Positions 26,501-41,278 of a DNA stretch of 64,000 nucleotides are shown piece after piece. A program made the position numbers and the translations under genes. A model generated the notes under the pieces. The model was not told where the DNA came from, searched no databases, and saw only the letters and a program-made list of their open reading frames with translations. This DNA is from Zonotrichia leucophrys gambelii. Taxonomy: Eukaryota; Chordata; Aves; Passeriformes; Passerellidae. The stretch is taken from positions 9,205,950-9,269,949 of the forward strand of contig NC_088179.1 of assembly GCF_028769735.1 (NCBI RefSeq), read 5' to 3'. Position 1 is the stretch's first letter. Every line of letters starts with the position of its first letter.

Positions 26501-28730
26501 ATGTTTCTCTCCAAGAACTCCTGATGAATCCTTAGGTTTCCTGCTGCCTTCCCACATTTTATAAATGGACTGAACAGATGACAGTTTATATATATACACC
26601 TAACGAGATGCTGCTAGTCTTCTGTGAAATTGGTTGGATACCTAGTGATAAGCTAATATTTAGTAGCAGTTTTCTCTCTCGTGACAGTATGAGTCCTCAA
26701 TATCCAGTTTCATTTGGTGTCTTTTGTTATAAGGGAGATGATATTCTCATTAAGGCATAACTGGGCTAGAGCCAGGCCCCCTCTGCTCAGGCTGGCTGGT
26801 CTGACAAATGCTCCTGGGCTGTTACAGCTCTTGTGGAGAGCAGAGCCTCCTGGGTGTGGCTGTGATGCCTGCTGGGTGTGTGCACACTGGGCTTGCCTCA
26901 GGAAATGAGAAAAAAATCAGTGCAGGGGAACAGGAAAGAGGCTGTTGACACCACCTTGTTCTGGCAGCAGTGGCTGGCCAGTGGCTTAGTGTGCATCTCT
27001 CAATCAGGAGCCTCTGCTGGCCTGTGGCTTTAAAGTTTTCCAGGGCTCTGCACCAGTCTGTAATTGCTCTGTGTCTGAGCTGACCTGGCCTGTGGTTAAT
27101 CATTTGCACATATTCCACAGACTTGCTCAGGAAGTGGTAGGCATTTTCAGAGAGTAGGATAACTACTTCTCTAATGCCAGCAATAAAATTGCCATTTATA
27201 TGAAAAGGCCCAGAGTGCTTAAAATTGAGTTGGCAGTAGTAGATGAGGCATTGCTTAATTTTCTCTTGCCCTTTCAATACCACAGTCAATTTTTGCTGCT
27301 GTTTTTAATAATAAATTGAAGAAAATGTGCATGCTGTAAGCCTTTTAGCTATGATTAAACTCTTAGAATTTCTTTTTCGTTTTCCTTTTGCTTTAAATTA
27401 AGTCTTAGTAAATAAATGATTTTAAAATAAGTCGGAGACAAGTAATGAGGCCTGTACTGAATAGTTTGGAGGCCCAGATGTTACCTGGTGGAAGGCCTTT
27501 CTCATATAATATATTGTAATTTACTTAACACTGCTAATATTTTATAGCCATTACTGCAGTGCAGTAAGAGCTCTATGGTCATTCTGTAGGGAGCTCAGGC
27601 CTAAAATTGCACATAAAAATTTTGTACTGCTGGATCTTGTTGTAAGTTCAACTCACTGATCCACTCAGTGGTTTTATTAGCAATTTAAACTAAAAACACC
27701 TGTTTGGAAATTTCCAAGCTATTTTGGAGAATTCCAAAGTAGGTTTGCACGTTTAAAGTGTCATCAGAACAAGCTTGTATCGCCAATTGCCATATATCCC
27801 TCTCACACAGCTTATCAAGAAATGCCTTGAATTGTTTTGCCCATTGATCTCCTAGTCACTTTTAAGCCCCAGTGGATGCAGGCTTCTTTGAGGATCTAGA
27901 TTTACTTATTTTTTTGTTTAGCTTTATAAGTATAAAGTTAAAACTCTATAGATGAATTTCCCTTTGCCCAAACACAACAAAACACAGTCTATCAAATACA
28001 TCACTGCAAACTCACCTTAATAATCTGAGTTTTCAGACTCACTCAGCTTGAAAATAAATTGGAATGCACTAGAATTAGGTTCCTGCAGGAACATTTTCTA
28101 CCACAGGAGTTCTAATGAGCAGGTAACAGATAGACTGGGCAAAGACCTGGATAATAATATAACACATTAGGGATGGAAGCTAGCAAAATGAGAAAAAGTG
28201 CAGCAAAACAAAAAGGAGCAAGAACAGTCATTATTCTCAAAGAATACCAATGGAACTATTAAATCACATATTGGAACATTGTCATTGGGAGCAGCACTAG
28301 CTGAGATTGAAGCTTTCTGCATGAGATTGTGTGAGTGGTACATGTGTGTATAACTGTCTCTAAAGGAAGTTTTGGGGAGCTTTAATCTCAAGAACTTTGG
28401 TTTCTGGGTGATTTAGGCTCTGTTTTGACTCTCAATTGCCTTGCACTTTGCAGTTAAAAAGCAGGACAGAGACTTGTCTGGCTCACATTCTTCCTGGCCA
28501 CAGGAAGCACAGGGCACAGAGAGCTCCTCTGCAGGGACACTCTGAGACACTTGTCCAGCCATCCACATTCACTGTGGTCACTGAGTGACTTCACTTGGGA
28601 GGAAAAAGCTAACCTTGGTATATTTGCATCGGAAACAGAGCAGTTTGTTTATAATCTCTCTGGCTCTGTAGTCCTGACAGAGGACAGAGGGACAGATCTG
28701 AGCCTGGCTTTGACAAAAGATGTGAGGAGA

Positions 28731-28750
28731 CTGTCCATGGAAATGGACAG
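28731..28750. repeat. Perfect 8-bp inverted repeat, 4-base loop
   Basis: CTGTCCAT and ATGGACAG pair exactly around GGAA. It may be chance in a window of this size. Confidence 0.75.
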
Positions 28751-30483
28751 AAGGGACTGGGCAATCCTGCTCAGGTTTCTCAATTTTGTAGTGCCTTCTT
28801 TCAAACTTAATATATGATGGTTTGAGTCTCTGGTTTCAAAAACAAAATGCAACCCATTTGCTCAGCTTAGCTGTCTTCTTTCTATTAGTCTGCATTTTAA
28901 CAGTTTTCTGGCTTTGCAGTCAGACTCTTCTAAGCTGAAATAACTTCAGTTCATATTCTAACAAGCAATGTAAACCTTTTTTACATTGGAAGTGATATTG
29001 ATGTCTTTGTAAAAGGGATCTTTAGCTGCTCTAATTGTACATCAGTATTAATGCAGGAATACAGCCTTTAATTTCCTGCCTGTATTCCTGTTTGATTTAA
29101 TAATTTAAAAAATATTAATCCACAGGCTTTCGTTTTTCTTTCCAGTTCATTAGCTGAATTTAATGTTTATCTCATGAGACTGAAAAATGTAGGGAAATAG
29201 TTAATTTCTAGTTGTTATGCTACTTCTGGTGGAAATATAAAACAGACTTAGGAATGCATCTGGCTTTCCTTTTTCTGCTATGCACTACTCAGTTTTGCTG
29301 AAAGTGAGGAATAAAATCCGTGCTATTCATTTTCCTATAATTTGAAGCAATCCATTTTCTCCTAGCCTGAAATTCAGAATATTTCCCAATCCCACTGTGT
29401 TCAGAACATGAAGGAAACACTCATCTGCTCAGTCCTAAAAAAGAAAATTCAAATGTGGCTTTAACATGTCTCTTTGCTGTTGTGGGCTTCCTCTGACACA
29501 CACTGATTGCCTGTCATATTCTGTAAATCAAAGCTATAGATCTGCATGCTCCATACTACCCCTTCTGAAAAGGCATCTTATTGTTTCTGTATGCAGCTTG
29601 AAGGGCAGTAAACACAGATTGGTAAGTATATGCATAAATAACTCCAATGTATTGTGAAAGTTTATACTTTGTATGTATTTTTATCTGCATTTTAAGAATT
29701 ATGGATGCTAGCATCTAGGAGATGACCCAGTTTTGTCACTGTCACAGAAGGGAATCTCTCCTTAGGAGATATTTCTTTCCTTGATACTATTATTTTGTGA
29801 GCCCTTTTGATGCTGTTCTGGGTCTTGAATCAAAGCTATCCTAATTTTACTGGATATACCTATGAAATATCCCTTTTCTAATATCTGAGCGTGGATTAAA
29901 AGTGTCAGCTTGGATCACTCACAAACATCTGTGAAACTCCATAGTTTTGACTTCTCAAGCTTTGTGTCCTACAACCATAGATTGCATTTAGTTTTCCATT
30001 CCAGAATCCAACAGCAGGACTATGAAACAGCCTTGGCTCTCATTTTAAATATGTCGTGGATATAAGGCAAAACTTGAAAATATGACAACAAGTCATATTT
30101 AGCTGTTTAACTCAAAACCCACCATGGGAAATATGCTGATTTTACCCTTTCCCTCCACAAAGTTTCTAGAAGGCACTTTCGGGCTGCAATAATGTAGTTG
30201 TGCTGCATCTCTTTTCTTACCTGTAATCATCTACTTTTGTTGTAAAGCAATGTATCTACTGGTTAAATAACTAGGTGCTGCTAGCTCTTATTTAACAATT
30301 GTTATATTTCACTTTCTACTGAGGTAAAAATAAAATGGAGTTTGTAGAAACCAGAATAATGAGCTGCTCATCACCAGGAACATTAACATTTCTGTATGCA
30401 ATTCTAGGCAGGGTACAAAATCATTTCACATGCCAATTCACAGAAGTGTGTGCAAAGCCCAGTAAGGTTCATCCTTCTAGCAC

Positions 30484-30580
30484 TGAGGACATGGTTAAGT
30501 GGTGAAAATGGTGGTGGTGCTGAATTGATGGTTGTATTTGATGATCTTTAAAATATTTTCCAACTTCAATGATTCAGAGA
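30484..30580 (+). mobile_element. CR1 LINE 3' end, degenerate
   Basis: The stretch reads TGAGGACATGGTTAAGTGGT, then GTGGTGCTGAATTGATGGTTG, then TTGATGATCTTTAAAATATTTTCCAAC and TTCAATGATTC. This is the order and wording of the avian CR1 3' tail (ACATGG-TTAGTGGT ... TGATGATCTT ... TTCCAAC ... AATGATTC). It is 5'-truncated, as most CR1 copies are, and carries several substitutions, so it is an old copy. The terminal 8-bp repeats have decayed to a single GATTC. It lies on the same strand as NYAP2. No reverse transcriptase coding remains. Confidence 0.8.
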
Positions 30581-33500
30581 TGCTATTTCTTAAAGCTCAG
30601 TAGGGCATCACCATTTAATAAGTGGGTGAAAGTGCCTATTAAAAGATACGTTGTCACGACTTCTCTGTAGGATTTGAAAGTCTACTGTTCTAGTCTTAAA
30701 CATAATGACCCAAAATGTTTGAATTGAGGCTGCTCTGGTTTCAGATTTTTATCATGAGACCACCTTGAAGGAGTTTTTTTGTCTTAGCATGTGAGAATTG
30801 CAAACTCTGGGCTGGCTGGTGCAGTAAGGACAGGACAACAGGCTTCTGTGTCCTGTGTGGGTACTGGGCTACAGGGCAGGGAAAGGGGTATCACATATTC
30901 TGGAGCATAGAACAGTATTTTCTTGGGTTAAAAAATACATAAACAATTAAAAAGCATAGCTGAATTGCTCTTCTGAGTGACAGAAACAGCCCCTGTGTGA
31001 AGCCTGGTGTGCAGATAACTGATTTGGACTTCAGTGCTGGGACCTCTCACAAAGATGGTCACTGAGCTTCTTCCCCTTTCAGTTGTTTTAAAGTGGGCTG
31101 CTGCCTGCAATGTACCTTTGGGAGAGGCAAATGCACTTCATTTGATGTCAGGGTTATTGTTCCTAGATAGAAGATTTTCAATGGAGTTTAAGCAACCTGG
31201 AAATGTATATTCACTACAACTTATTACCAGCAGCTTTGCAGATTTTAACCATAATTCTCAGAGCAAAGGAAAGCAACAGCACACTATTTGTGGTTTGTCA
31301 TCTTTACATAAAATCAGGTCCAGACTTTGTGTGACCCTGGCTGCCACAGCTCACAACCTCAGTGCACACACAGCATTATTTCTTCAAGCTGAGACACTTG
31401 AAACATAACATTCAGTAAATGACAGCTCTGAAGAGTTGTCTGAGGAATAAAGGGAATTTACATACTTTCAGGATGAACAGCACAGAGCTGATCACCTCTC
31501 ATGCAGGGAACTAAACTAGTACATCCCCCATTTAATTTACCATTACACCATTAAATGCAGGTTACAAGGGTGTTGCTCTTTGTTTTAATGTTTTAGCTCT
31601 CTAAGAAATCCTCACACAGACTTTCACAGCTTGGAAAACAAGCTGTTGCTTCAGCGAAATTGCATTTCACTGCAGTTTCATAGGTTGTAGTGATGACCCT
31701 TTGGGCAATGTAAGTACATGTCCCTAAAGGAGCATTTAAGCACTATCTTCCTTCACTGTCAGAGCTTGTTGGACATAGGTTTTTGCTCAAAAATTTGGCA
31801 AAAAGCTACTCTTGAAGGGGAAAAAAAAGCACAACACAGCAGTTCCCAAAATTATCTGGTCATCCCATTTGCAATAGTAATTCTGTGAGTGATGAAAATC
31901 AGCATGTGCTAATTTCTGGCAGCTTTGGAGGTTTATTGGCAGCTTTTATTGTAGCCAGTTGTCTCTGGTGTTAAATTCCTGTGTACATAAAGACCTTTTA
32001 ATAGTCTGCTGGAGTTCCTGGGTCTGGCCCATTACATCTGTTCATGGATACAGAGGAGAAAAGAGTTTCTGTGCTTTGCATTTGGACAATTCACCTTGAT
32101 TTCTAAAGGGAATGGAGATGCAATGAATGTTTTGGAAAACCTCCGTGTGGAAAGGGTTCAGGGCTGTGCTGAGTACATGCATGAGTGGGGACAGATGTGT
32201 GTTTGCTGGCTGGCCTCTGTCAGTGTCCTGACTCAAATCATTGGGTCCTGACCACCTCTGTGCCCACGACACTTGCTTGTCACATGCTCTGATGTGCAAT
32301 ATTAAATTAACTGTGTTTCTGAAAATAAAATGTCCTTTTTAATTTACTTCTATGAACAAATAAGTAGCTTCTGACAACCTGGCTAAGAAACTGACATCCA
32401 TCAAGACAAGGAAAGAGTTTTTATAGTATTATTTCTAAATTTAGATGTGAAGCATATTAATATTCTGTTGTGGCAATAATGATCACTTTGTTACACATAG
32501 AGAAGTGACAGAAGCAGGGAGATCTTCATGAGAATTTTGTATATTAGTGAAAAAACCTCTCCAGGCTCTGAGGGGAACAGTTGATACTAATGTACAGGAT
32601 TTAATGTAGTTTTATTTAGCAGATTGAGACTGTCCTGGGAGGAAGGAGGGAGGGACACCAATGTACACATCTGTGGAGTGATTCCCTTTCCTGTTTCCTG
32701 GGTTTATTACACTTATCAAAAATATTCCACTTAGTTTTTTGAGTCTGTTTCATTTTGCATAGCAGAGATTGTCGCTGCTGTCCACTTAAAATACAGAGTA
32801 GTGATTGACAAAAGAGCTGATACCTTTCCTTCAGACATCAGAAGGAACAGAAAGATGGTCATACCTAATAGCACAAGGATAGTTAATTCTAGCTGTAAAG
32901 TCAAGGTGATGGACCCAGGCAGGGCTCTTCCAGGTGAAAAAGGATTTTCTGCTGAAGACTTCTATGGGTTCCACAACCTATGACAGCAGTGATGTATCCA
33001 GCAGAACATTTATGTAGCTTGGCTGGGTAAACTGCAAAAAAATGGGGTTTTTTTGTTTCCTGTGCAAAGACCAGTCCAGCATCCAGAGTCCTTGTAAGTG
33101 TGCATTCCCCTAAAATGAAAATTTTAACATACAATTTGTAGGTTAAATTTTATTTAAATTGCTAATGTCCAAATGTTTTTTTATTAACTACCAACTGACC
33201 CTGATTGTCAATAAAACCAGTGCCTGAAATTGTAATCAGATAAATGCCTGATGAAGAGAATGTAAACTTCCAAATTGTGTTATGTGCTAAGATGTCTGGA
33301 GGCAAAATTGCCTCATATGAATATAACAATCACAAGATCTAGAGTGGTAGCTGTTGCATAAAACTGTCCCTTCAGTGGGACCTGCATCCCTGTCACACTC
33401 CTGCTGTACCTGTGCTGCTGAGACCTTCTCCCAATGTGCCAGGAAGTGCCTCTCCCCTTTTTACCCCCTCACAGGGCACTTAGAAAAGGAAATGAAGAGC

Positions 33501-33803
33501 CAGATAAGCTCAGGGAATGCATTTTGAACTGCAAATTGTGAATGACAATACTACCAGAAGAATTTTGGAATAACTTGACCTTCAGGTGACCAGTTGTGTA
33601 AAAAATAATCTGTATGTTTTGCTATAGATTATGTTAAAGTGCATTGTTTCAGGGGTTTTCCTCTGAACTGAAATGCTGCTCCTCCTGTTCACTGCCACTC
33701 AGGACTGAAGAGTACTTTCAGAGTCCTTTCTCTTTGGAACTGGATACCATAGGAAGCATTTTTAAAAACTGTAATTTCCTTGTCAACTTAATGTAAGCTC
33801 AGA

Positions 33804-33816
33804 TTAAAAAAAAAAA
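33804..33816. repeat. Poly-A run
   Basis: A run of about 13 A is followed by GAAAGTAG. It is a simple repeat with no retrocopy seen upstream. Confidence 0.75.
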
Positions 33817-36800
33817 AAGAAAGTAGTGCCACATTTGCTTGAAGGACTGAGAAGAGCATCTGTACAATTAGTATTTGAAATAAGCCTGAATTGGGAAAGG
33901 TTAGATCCAGTGTAACCTCTCAGCCCACACAGAGCATTTGGTTTACAGGTCTCTGTAAAGAAACTCTGTAGAGTTTCACCACATTTCATTAATTTGTTCA
34001 GGTTTTAACTTTTCACAGTATCTGATCCGCAAAAAGGGTTTTTTACTCTGTAAAGATTTCTTTTTTCCATTGAAACTTTGAGTCAAAACTGAAGAAACAT
34101 TTTCTTCCAGAAATGCCCAAGAATTATTCTGCATGTTAATTTATTCCCATATCTCATTGAAATATTTACTTAGCTGCAGTTGCTCAGGCAGAATGGAGTC
34201 TGAGCCATGTGGTTTTCCAGTGAATGTGATAAAAACACAGCCTTGGTCGAGCTCCACCTGTTTTTGACAGGATGCAAAACCCCACTCCATTAATGAGAAC
34301 ATGCATTTGCACTCAGTTTAAACATTGCATATGCTCCATGTCTAATTCTAGGTGACTCTGAACATATGAGCTTTCATTTGCTGGCTTTTAACTGTGCATC
34401 CCCCAATGCAAAATTAAAAATAACTGTATCCATATAACAGCAGAGCACTTTCCACTCCAGCCTTTCCAGTGTTGTGTATTCAGAGCCCACAGATGTCCCC
34501 ATGTGCTTCAGCTGGTCACCAGGCACAGGTGGGCTGCAGCACTGGGGTCCCTGTACCCAGGAACAGCAGGGACAGTTGGTCCTGCTGAGAGAGCAGTGCC
34601 AGGCCTTTGGGGATGCTCAGCCCAATGCAGGCATCCTTAGTCTGCTATAAATAGTAGAAGTGCCAGTGGAAAATAGAACTAGTACCTGCACTTCTGTTCA
34701 GACTCATGAAACAATTTCGTTGAGCTCTCTGTGGATCTGAAAGGTCCTTACTCCTCAGTTACTCCTTTCCAAACGGTCTAGCTTATGTTAGATTTGTTCT
34801 AAAAATAGCAAACAAAGTTATAAATTTATCAGAGTTTCTCATAAAGTGTTTTGGGATTGTTTTGATTTTGCTCTTTTTTTTCTTTTTCCCTGAAATTCCA
34901 ACTCTTGCTAGAATTTTCAACGTTTTGTATTATAAAAGTAGTTGACTGCAGAGCATACCAGATCAGTATTTGAAATCAGATTTTCTGGCATCATATGGAA
35001 AACCTGCTGTGGACAGTCTTGGCTAGTTTTGCTTTTATTATCCACTGTGTACTGCAGAGGGATTACAGCTGTCTCTTGGTTGCTCCCCAGGGATTCAGTT
35101 CATCTTACAGTGCAACCACAACATGTGGTGTGGCAGTTCAGTTTCTTCTGGAGAATCTTCTGTGAGTCCTGTTGGGGATGGCAGACTGTCAAGAAGAGCA
35201 CAAAGGGCTTAAAGAAATAACCTAGTGTCAAAATAGGCAGTGGATACACATCTGTCAGTGGTGTTGCTTACAAGAGATTGATGAGGCACAAGCAATTTCC
35301 ACAAAGCTTCCTGGGTGTTTCAGTGCAATAATTTGGGTACTCAGAGCAGGATTGTCATTGCATGTCTGCAGGATCAAACCCTGGGCCTGTGGGTTTGACA
35401 GGTGGGATAAAAGAAGAAATTTTATTTTGTAGCACTAATGTATTCTGTGTATCCTGAGAGGACTGACTTCTTAAGCAGCACCTGATCTCCTACCTCAAAA
35501 GCAGAGGCATATGGTAGAGGGAAGAAATTTGATGTGCATAGACATATTGGCTGGTCATTTTAGGCAGTCCTCCAGGTGCAAAAAATGGCTCTAAATCTGA
35601 CCTTTGTTACAACCCATTTGTGCTTTAGCCTATATCTAAAAGGATGGTAGTGTTACCCTCTGGATCTTGATTTGAGAACATGGTGAGTCGTTTGAGTATT
35701 TCAGAAAAGTAATGCAGAAAAAAAAAAAGTGTATGTTCTTGGGGAATAAGAAGGGGGAACTCTGAAGTGTTATAAAAAAATAGAGATAAATGTGTGTAAT
35801 TTGCATGTTTAATTTTTGTGATAAAAATGCTATAGATTTGTGCAAAACCATACCTACAGTGTAGTTCCTGAATCCATGATTGTGACCCTGTCCTTATTTC
35901 TTCAGTATTACATTTCATGGTTTGTTGAAATCATGTTTAGGGGGATAAAAATAGTATATCTTCTGTTGTTTTGGCATCCAACCTCTAATTTACAAATATA
36001 ATTTATGCTAATCTTGAAAGTGCTTCTCAGATACAAAGTAAAATGTGTCATCCTTAGTATATATGTGCATAATTTATTCTGATGGGGAATAGACATTTCA
36101 AAGCCATTTCAGCCCTTCATATGCAGAACATTTGATATGAGCAGGGCATCTGGATGTTCTCTGCTGGAAGAGCAAGGAAATGGTTAAAACAGCAGTAGCT
36201 ACTGTCTTAACCCAGAAAATATAAATACACCATGGAATAAACTGTTGTTTGCACAGTCAAGCCAGCTTGTACAAGATCCTTGAGTTAGGTATTTTTATTC
36301 CTTTTGTTTTGCTGATGATTAGTCATTTCTGCAGAAAATTCTTCCTATGTTATCAGTTAATTTTTTAGCGACTTCTGTCTCTGACTCAGATGGCTTCCCT
36401 GGTGGATTAGAAGCATGTCAGGGGGGATTAGCTCAGCGTGGGCTTGCAGCTCCCCACAGGGAAGGAGCCTGGCCATCCATGTGCTTCACTTGCCCTGGAA
36501 CTCCCAGCTCTCCCCATTCCACAGAGGAGCCTGCAGAGACTCCCAGCTCAGGTTCTGCCAGCAAATGAACCAGTGTCTGTGGTCAATCTTCTTCAAGTAC
36601 AAGAGGAGAAGCAGCTGCTCTTGAAATGGTTTTTCTTGGCTACCTGGAATTCCAACACTTAGAAGGATGGTGACCTTCTGTGGTCCCTGACTGGAATGCA
36701 TCACAGCAAAGAAATTAAAATACCTTCAAAGATGACACATACCCAGCAGAGCAAATCCCCCTTCTTCCTGCTTTGGAGGTCAAATCTCATAATCAGGTGT

Positions 36801-39514
36801 AGCTCCCTTTTTGAACTTGTGCCAAAAAAGCAGAAAATCCAATGTAAAGCAGCACAGGAAGAAAAAAGGAAACCATGCAAAGATGAGGAGAACTATGAAA
36901 TGGTTCTTAGTGCCTGAGGGATGAAAATAATCCAGTATAAATTTAAACTGATAGGAGAATTTTTGCATGAAAACCAAGAACAAGGATTGATAGATAGCTA
37001 GGAAGAAAATCCATCTCCAGGGTATTCTGACTTTATGGTCTCAGTCCAAGATTTCTACTCCTTACAGCTGCACTGAGGAATTTAATAATTTAATTCTATC
37101 TTGTTTATAGTTAAATAGTGACACCAAGTAAAATAAAAGTTTTCATATAACTATTAATTTTTTTTCCAGGAATTAATTCTGTTTCTATCTGGACCAAGTA
37201 ATGAAACAGCACAGCAAATTAAAATTGTTCTTTGCAATATTAAATAGGAACAATGCAAACTAAAAATGCCACACTGATTGATGCAGACAGCCTCTGGATC
37301 TTATTGTTTGCCATATATTTTTCATCAATGTGATGAAAATTTATTTGCCATAGTTTTCTAACTTAACAACTTGAAAAAATGTTCAGAGTCAGCAGGAACA
37401 TTATGACTCATGGCAAAGCAAGGTGGACGTGACCTTTCCCATGCTGTTTACATTTAGACTGCTTTCTATGTTCATTTCTAATGTTTAGTCTTTCTCTGTA
37501 ACTTTCACTCTTGTGATATGTAGTGAAATTAATAATATAAAAGACTTTCTCCTCTGTAGTTCTTCAAAGATGTTATTCCATTATTCTCTGCTCGAGTTAC
37601 ATCAGTACTCCAGTATCTGCCCAGGCAGAGCACCAGAAGTGAGCTCTGAAGTGTGCAGCCCTGCCATGACCACAGCCTATGTGCCAGCAGACTGACACTG
37701 CTGCAGGATCAGCCAGGCCATTGTGGTTTGATGCTAGCCCAGTTCTGACCTCTTGCATTTTTTACAGTTATTTAATGCTGTAAATAATTCTTTGTCAGAG
37801 AAGCATTTGATCCTGGCCAAGTTCAAATTTAAACTTCACAGAAGAATAATCCAAGTCTGCATTTCCATATATATTAATAAACTATGTAATACTGGCAGCA
37901 ACTCACATAATACAGTTTTGAAATGAGATAGAACTTATTATCAGTACAACGAGGAGCACAGAGAACTGTCAGAAATAATGGAGTGAGACCTACACAGTTC
38001 CTTTCTCTCTCACTGTCTTTGTAGTCACTGCTGCACAGCAAGTTATGTGTAAATCTTTGTCAGCTTGTTGTGCTGAAGTGGGACACATGCTAGCCCCAGC
38101 CAATTCCTGTGGCTGTGAGCAGGAGGAGTGTATAAATAAATCCTTTCATTCTGTCTGGGTTCATGATGTAACAACAGCAAGACTGTGCATTGCACAAGTC
38201 TAAATGGACCTTCAGGATGCGGCTACCTGAGGGCAGGGGATGCTACATTTGAAATCTGACATCCTGCTTTTGATTTTGCGCTCTTGATGTGAGTCTGGAG
38301 TTCTTCCTTTCTCTTTACCCACAGGAGATTTTGGTCTGCATTGCTGAGGTGTGAACTTGGCATCCCACTGTGTGTTGTGCTGGTGTGAACTGGTCAGAGC
38401 CAGCTGGAAAACATCCAGCTGCCCTATCCTGGGAATTGCTACCAGTGTAGGGACCAAACCTAAGTCTGTTGTGATCCTGGTTAATGACCAGGGCCCAGGA
38501 CCACAGATTGGAGGGCAATCTTCTTCAGTTTTTGGCTTACAGAGCTTCACCAGCAGCTGAGTGTTGGCTCCTGCATTCAAATACAAATGAATACTCCTTT
38601 GAAAGTGGCTGAAAACAGGAAAATGGTGCTGTGCTGGTTTTCCCTGGTAGCTGAGCAGAGGATGTAGGAAAGCAAGACCAGATCTACTCCAGCTGTGATG
38701 CTGCACAGCAGCAAGTTCTGTTCCCATCTGTACCCACAACCTCTCTCTCACCTGGCTCTAGGCTCTTTGCTCTGGAGAAAGTGTAGGAAGCAGGTGAGGG
38801 TTTCATCTATGTTGAAATTAAGTAAAGAAAGAAAAATTAAGGTGGGGGGAAGGATTTGATTTAATTATTTAATGATACAATGCATTTAGACACCAGGAGT
38901 ACATTTTGTAAGTTTTAATTTCTGAAATACAAGATGCAGCAGTTTGGCAAAAAAACACCCCCACACTTCATATAAATGCAGTTCTGTGTATTCTTAGGAA
39001 AAGGGTGAAATATATCACCTTAGAGGGATTTGTGCAAGTCCACCCAGCTTGGCATAAGAACCTGGTTTTTGTGGATGCTTCAAACACCTTCTCACAGCAG
39101 TGAAGTAAATGTAGTAATTAAATAATGTAAACTGTTAAGAATTGTAATATTGGAGACATGGCAAACTGAAATTTTCTTTGCTAAACATGATTATCCAATA
39201 GATTTAAGGAAGGAAGCAGACTCCCCACCTGCATTCTTCATCATGTTTGGATAGTAATCTTCTTTAAATAATATGACAGGTTCTTTCTGTAGGCCAGTGT
39301 CAGAGGATTATATTATTTTCAGAACAATTTATGAAAGATTAGTGGAGGCATAGTTAATCATTCGAACTAACTACAGGTTTTTTAGAATATTCAAATGAAT
39401 GAGTTCTACCTCTTGATCTTTCTGGCTGCAAATCCCTTCAGAATTGATGCCAATTAGGATTTAGTAACAACTTGGCTATGAGCATGGACCAGTGTGTGCA
39501 TATGTGTGGCAGGC

Positions 39515-39528
39515 ATGTGTGCACACAT
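39515..39528. repeat. 14-bp perfect palindrome in a GT/CA-rich stretch
   Basis: ATGTGTGCACACAT is its own reverse complement. It lies in alternating purine-pyrimidine sequence (about 39490-39530) of the type that can adopt Z-DNA or cruciform structures. Confidence 0.8.
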
Positions 39529-40894
39529 TTACGTTTGTGGGTAGGTGTCAGTGTCCCTGGAAAGTGGCACATGGTCAGTTAGACCTATTCTGTTGTTAAC
39601 CAGTTTTGAAAGTGGAGAGGAAATGGGATAAAAATGCAGGGAGAATACTAAGCAACAAAGGTTCTGCTTTATCAGGTACAAATATTATATATATATATTT
39701 AAGCTGTATATATGCAGACTTGCTCATTGCCAGTCTGATGCCTTTAGGATAATTAGATACAGCTTGTGTTTCACCTACAGTGAAGATGGGGTGGAAATGA
39801 GGTGGCCTTGCTTACTCTTCACACTTCTGAGAAATGTTCTTCTCTTTTAAAAAAGGAAATGTGTACCAGCACCAAATAAACTTCACCAGACCAAGGCAAG
39901 ATCAAGTAAGAAACTTTCAGAGAAGGATTTACCCAGATTAGAGCTCTACTCTGTGTGAAGGGGAAACAGGAGCTAATTAGAGCTCTCTGATGCTTCACAG
40001 TTCCTGTGCTGACATTTCTGTGTGCCCACAGTGGTACCATTTCAAACCTCCTTGCAAACAGGCCCACATTGACCTGTGTGTGTTGCTGAGTTTCTTTGCA
40101 TAGTCACTGACTTGCCTGAATTGAAATGTGCTGTTGGTTTGCAGTATAAACACCAGTAAGAGCTGTTTTTCAGAACTGATAAGCATGAGTGGAACAAGAA
40201 TAATATCAAGTTCTCAGTCATACCACCCTCAGAAAAATGCAGTGATTGGTATGGTAGCACTTGTTTCAACTTAACTTTCCTTCTTCTTTACCTGTGTTTC
40301 TAAATGGCTGGAGGTTATTTTCTTCCTGGTGTTCCACCTGGTGTCCATGGCCTTTTCAGCTCCCAAACTTGTAATTTACTAGTCTGAAGCTGCTTGTGTT
40401 GCTGATTTATGTGGATTTGATGTAATTTTGAGTTTCCTATAGACAAGTAATTTTTAGAATATTTCTTCTCTACCATTCTTTAGTCTCAAGGGAAAAGATT
40501 GATTGGATGCCATGAGCCTTGTTTCCCAAGCTACATGAGCATCTGTAGTCAAAGATGTGTCAGAGGGTGTGGATCAATACCCCCTGTTGTATTTCTAAAG
40601 TGTTATTCTTTGCCCTACTCACAGTCTCCTGTTTTCCTGAAAACTCAGTTCTGACTTTCAATGTTTGAAATTTGTTCTGTAGAAAATTTCTAGTTAGAAT
40701 ACTATGAAACCTGACAAAAGCTTGTCTTGATTTCTTTTTGTAAAATTCTGAGGGCTTAGCAGTGTATCTATATCTCAGTTGTTGGCAGCTTGTACTGAAA
40801 AATAGACTTTTCTAGTAGTCATTTTCTTTCCAGAGAAGAGCATTTCTTGTTTTCAAATTCAAAAACATGGTCTGCTTGTCACAGGCAGAACTGA

Positions 40895-41278
<384 letters not shown>

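Larger units (their letters stand above)
23578..30483. other. Non-coding sequence between the LTR and the first CR1 tail
   Basis: No gene was recognised. The stretch is AT-rich with a GC-richer patch near 26.75-27.1 kb. A 155-codon minus-strand frame covers 26822-27289 but begins at TTG and resembles nothing I know. A small perfect hairpin (8-bp arms, GGAA loop) lies at 28731-28750. Confidence 0.5.

Noticed and set aside
26822..27289. 155-codon minus-strand frame
   Set aside because: It starts at TTG, resembles no known family and has no splice or promoter context. Length is within chance for a moderately GC-rich patch.
31034..31408. 124-codon plus-strand frame
   Set aside because: It begins at CTG, has no recognisable domain, and its composition resembles surrounding non-coding sequence.
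36420..36450. GGGGGATTAGCTCAG resembles the 5' end of a tRNA-Ala gene
   Set aside because: No B box, anticodon stem or matching acceptor 3' strand follows within tRNA length. The match is about 15 bases and is not a full gene.
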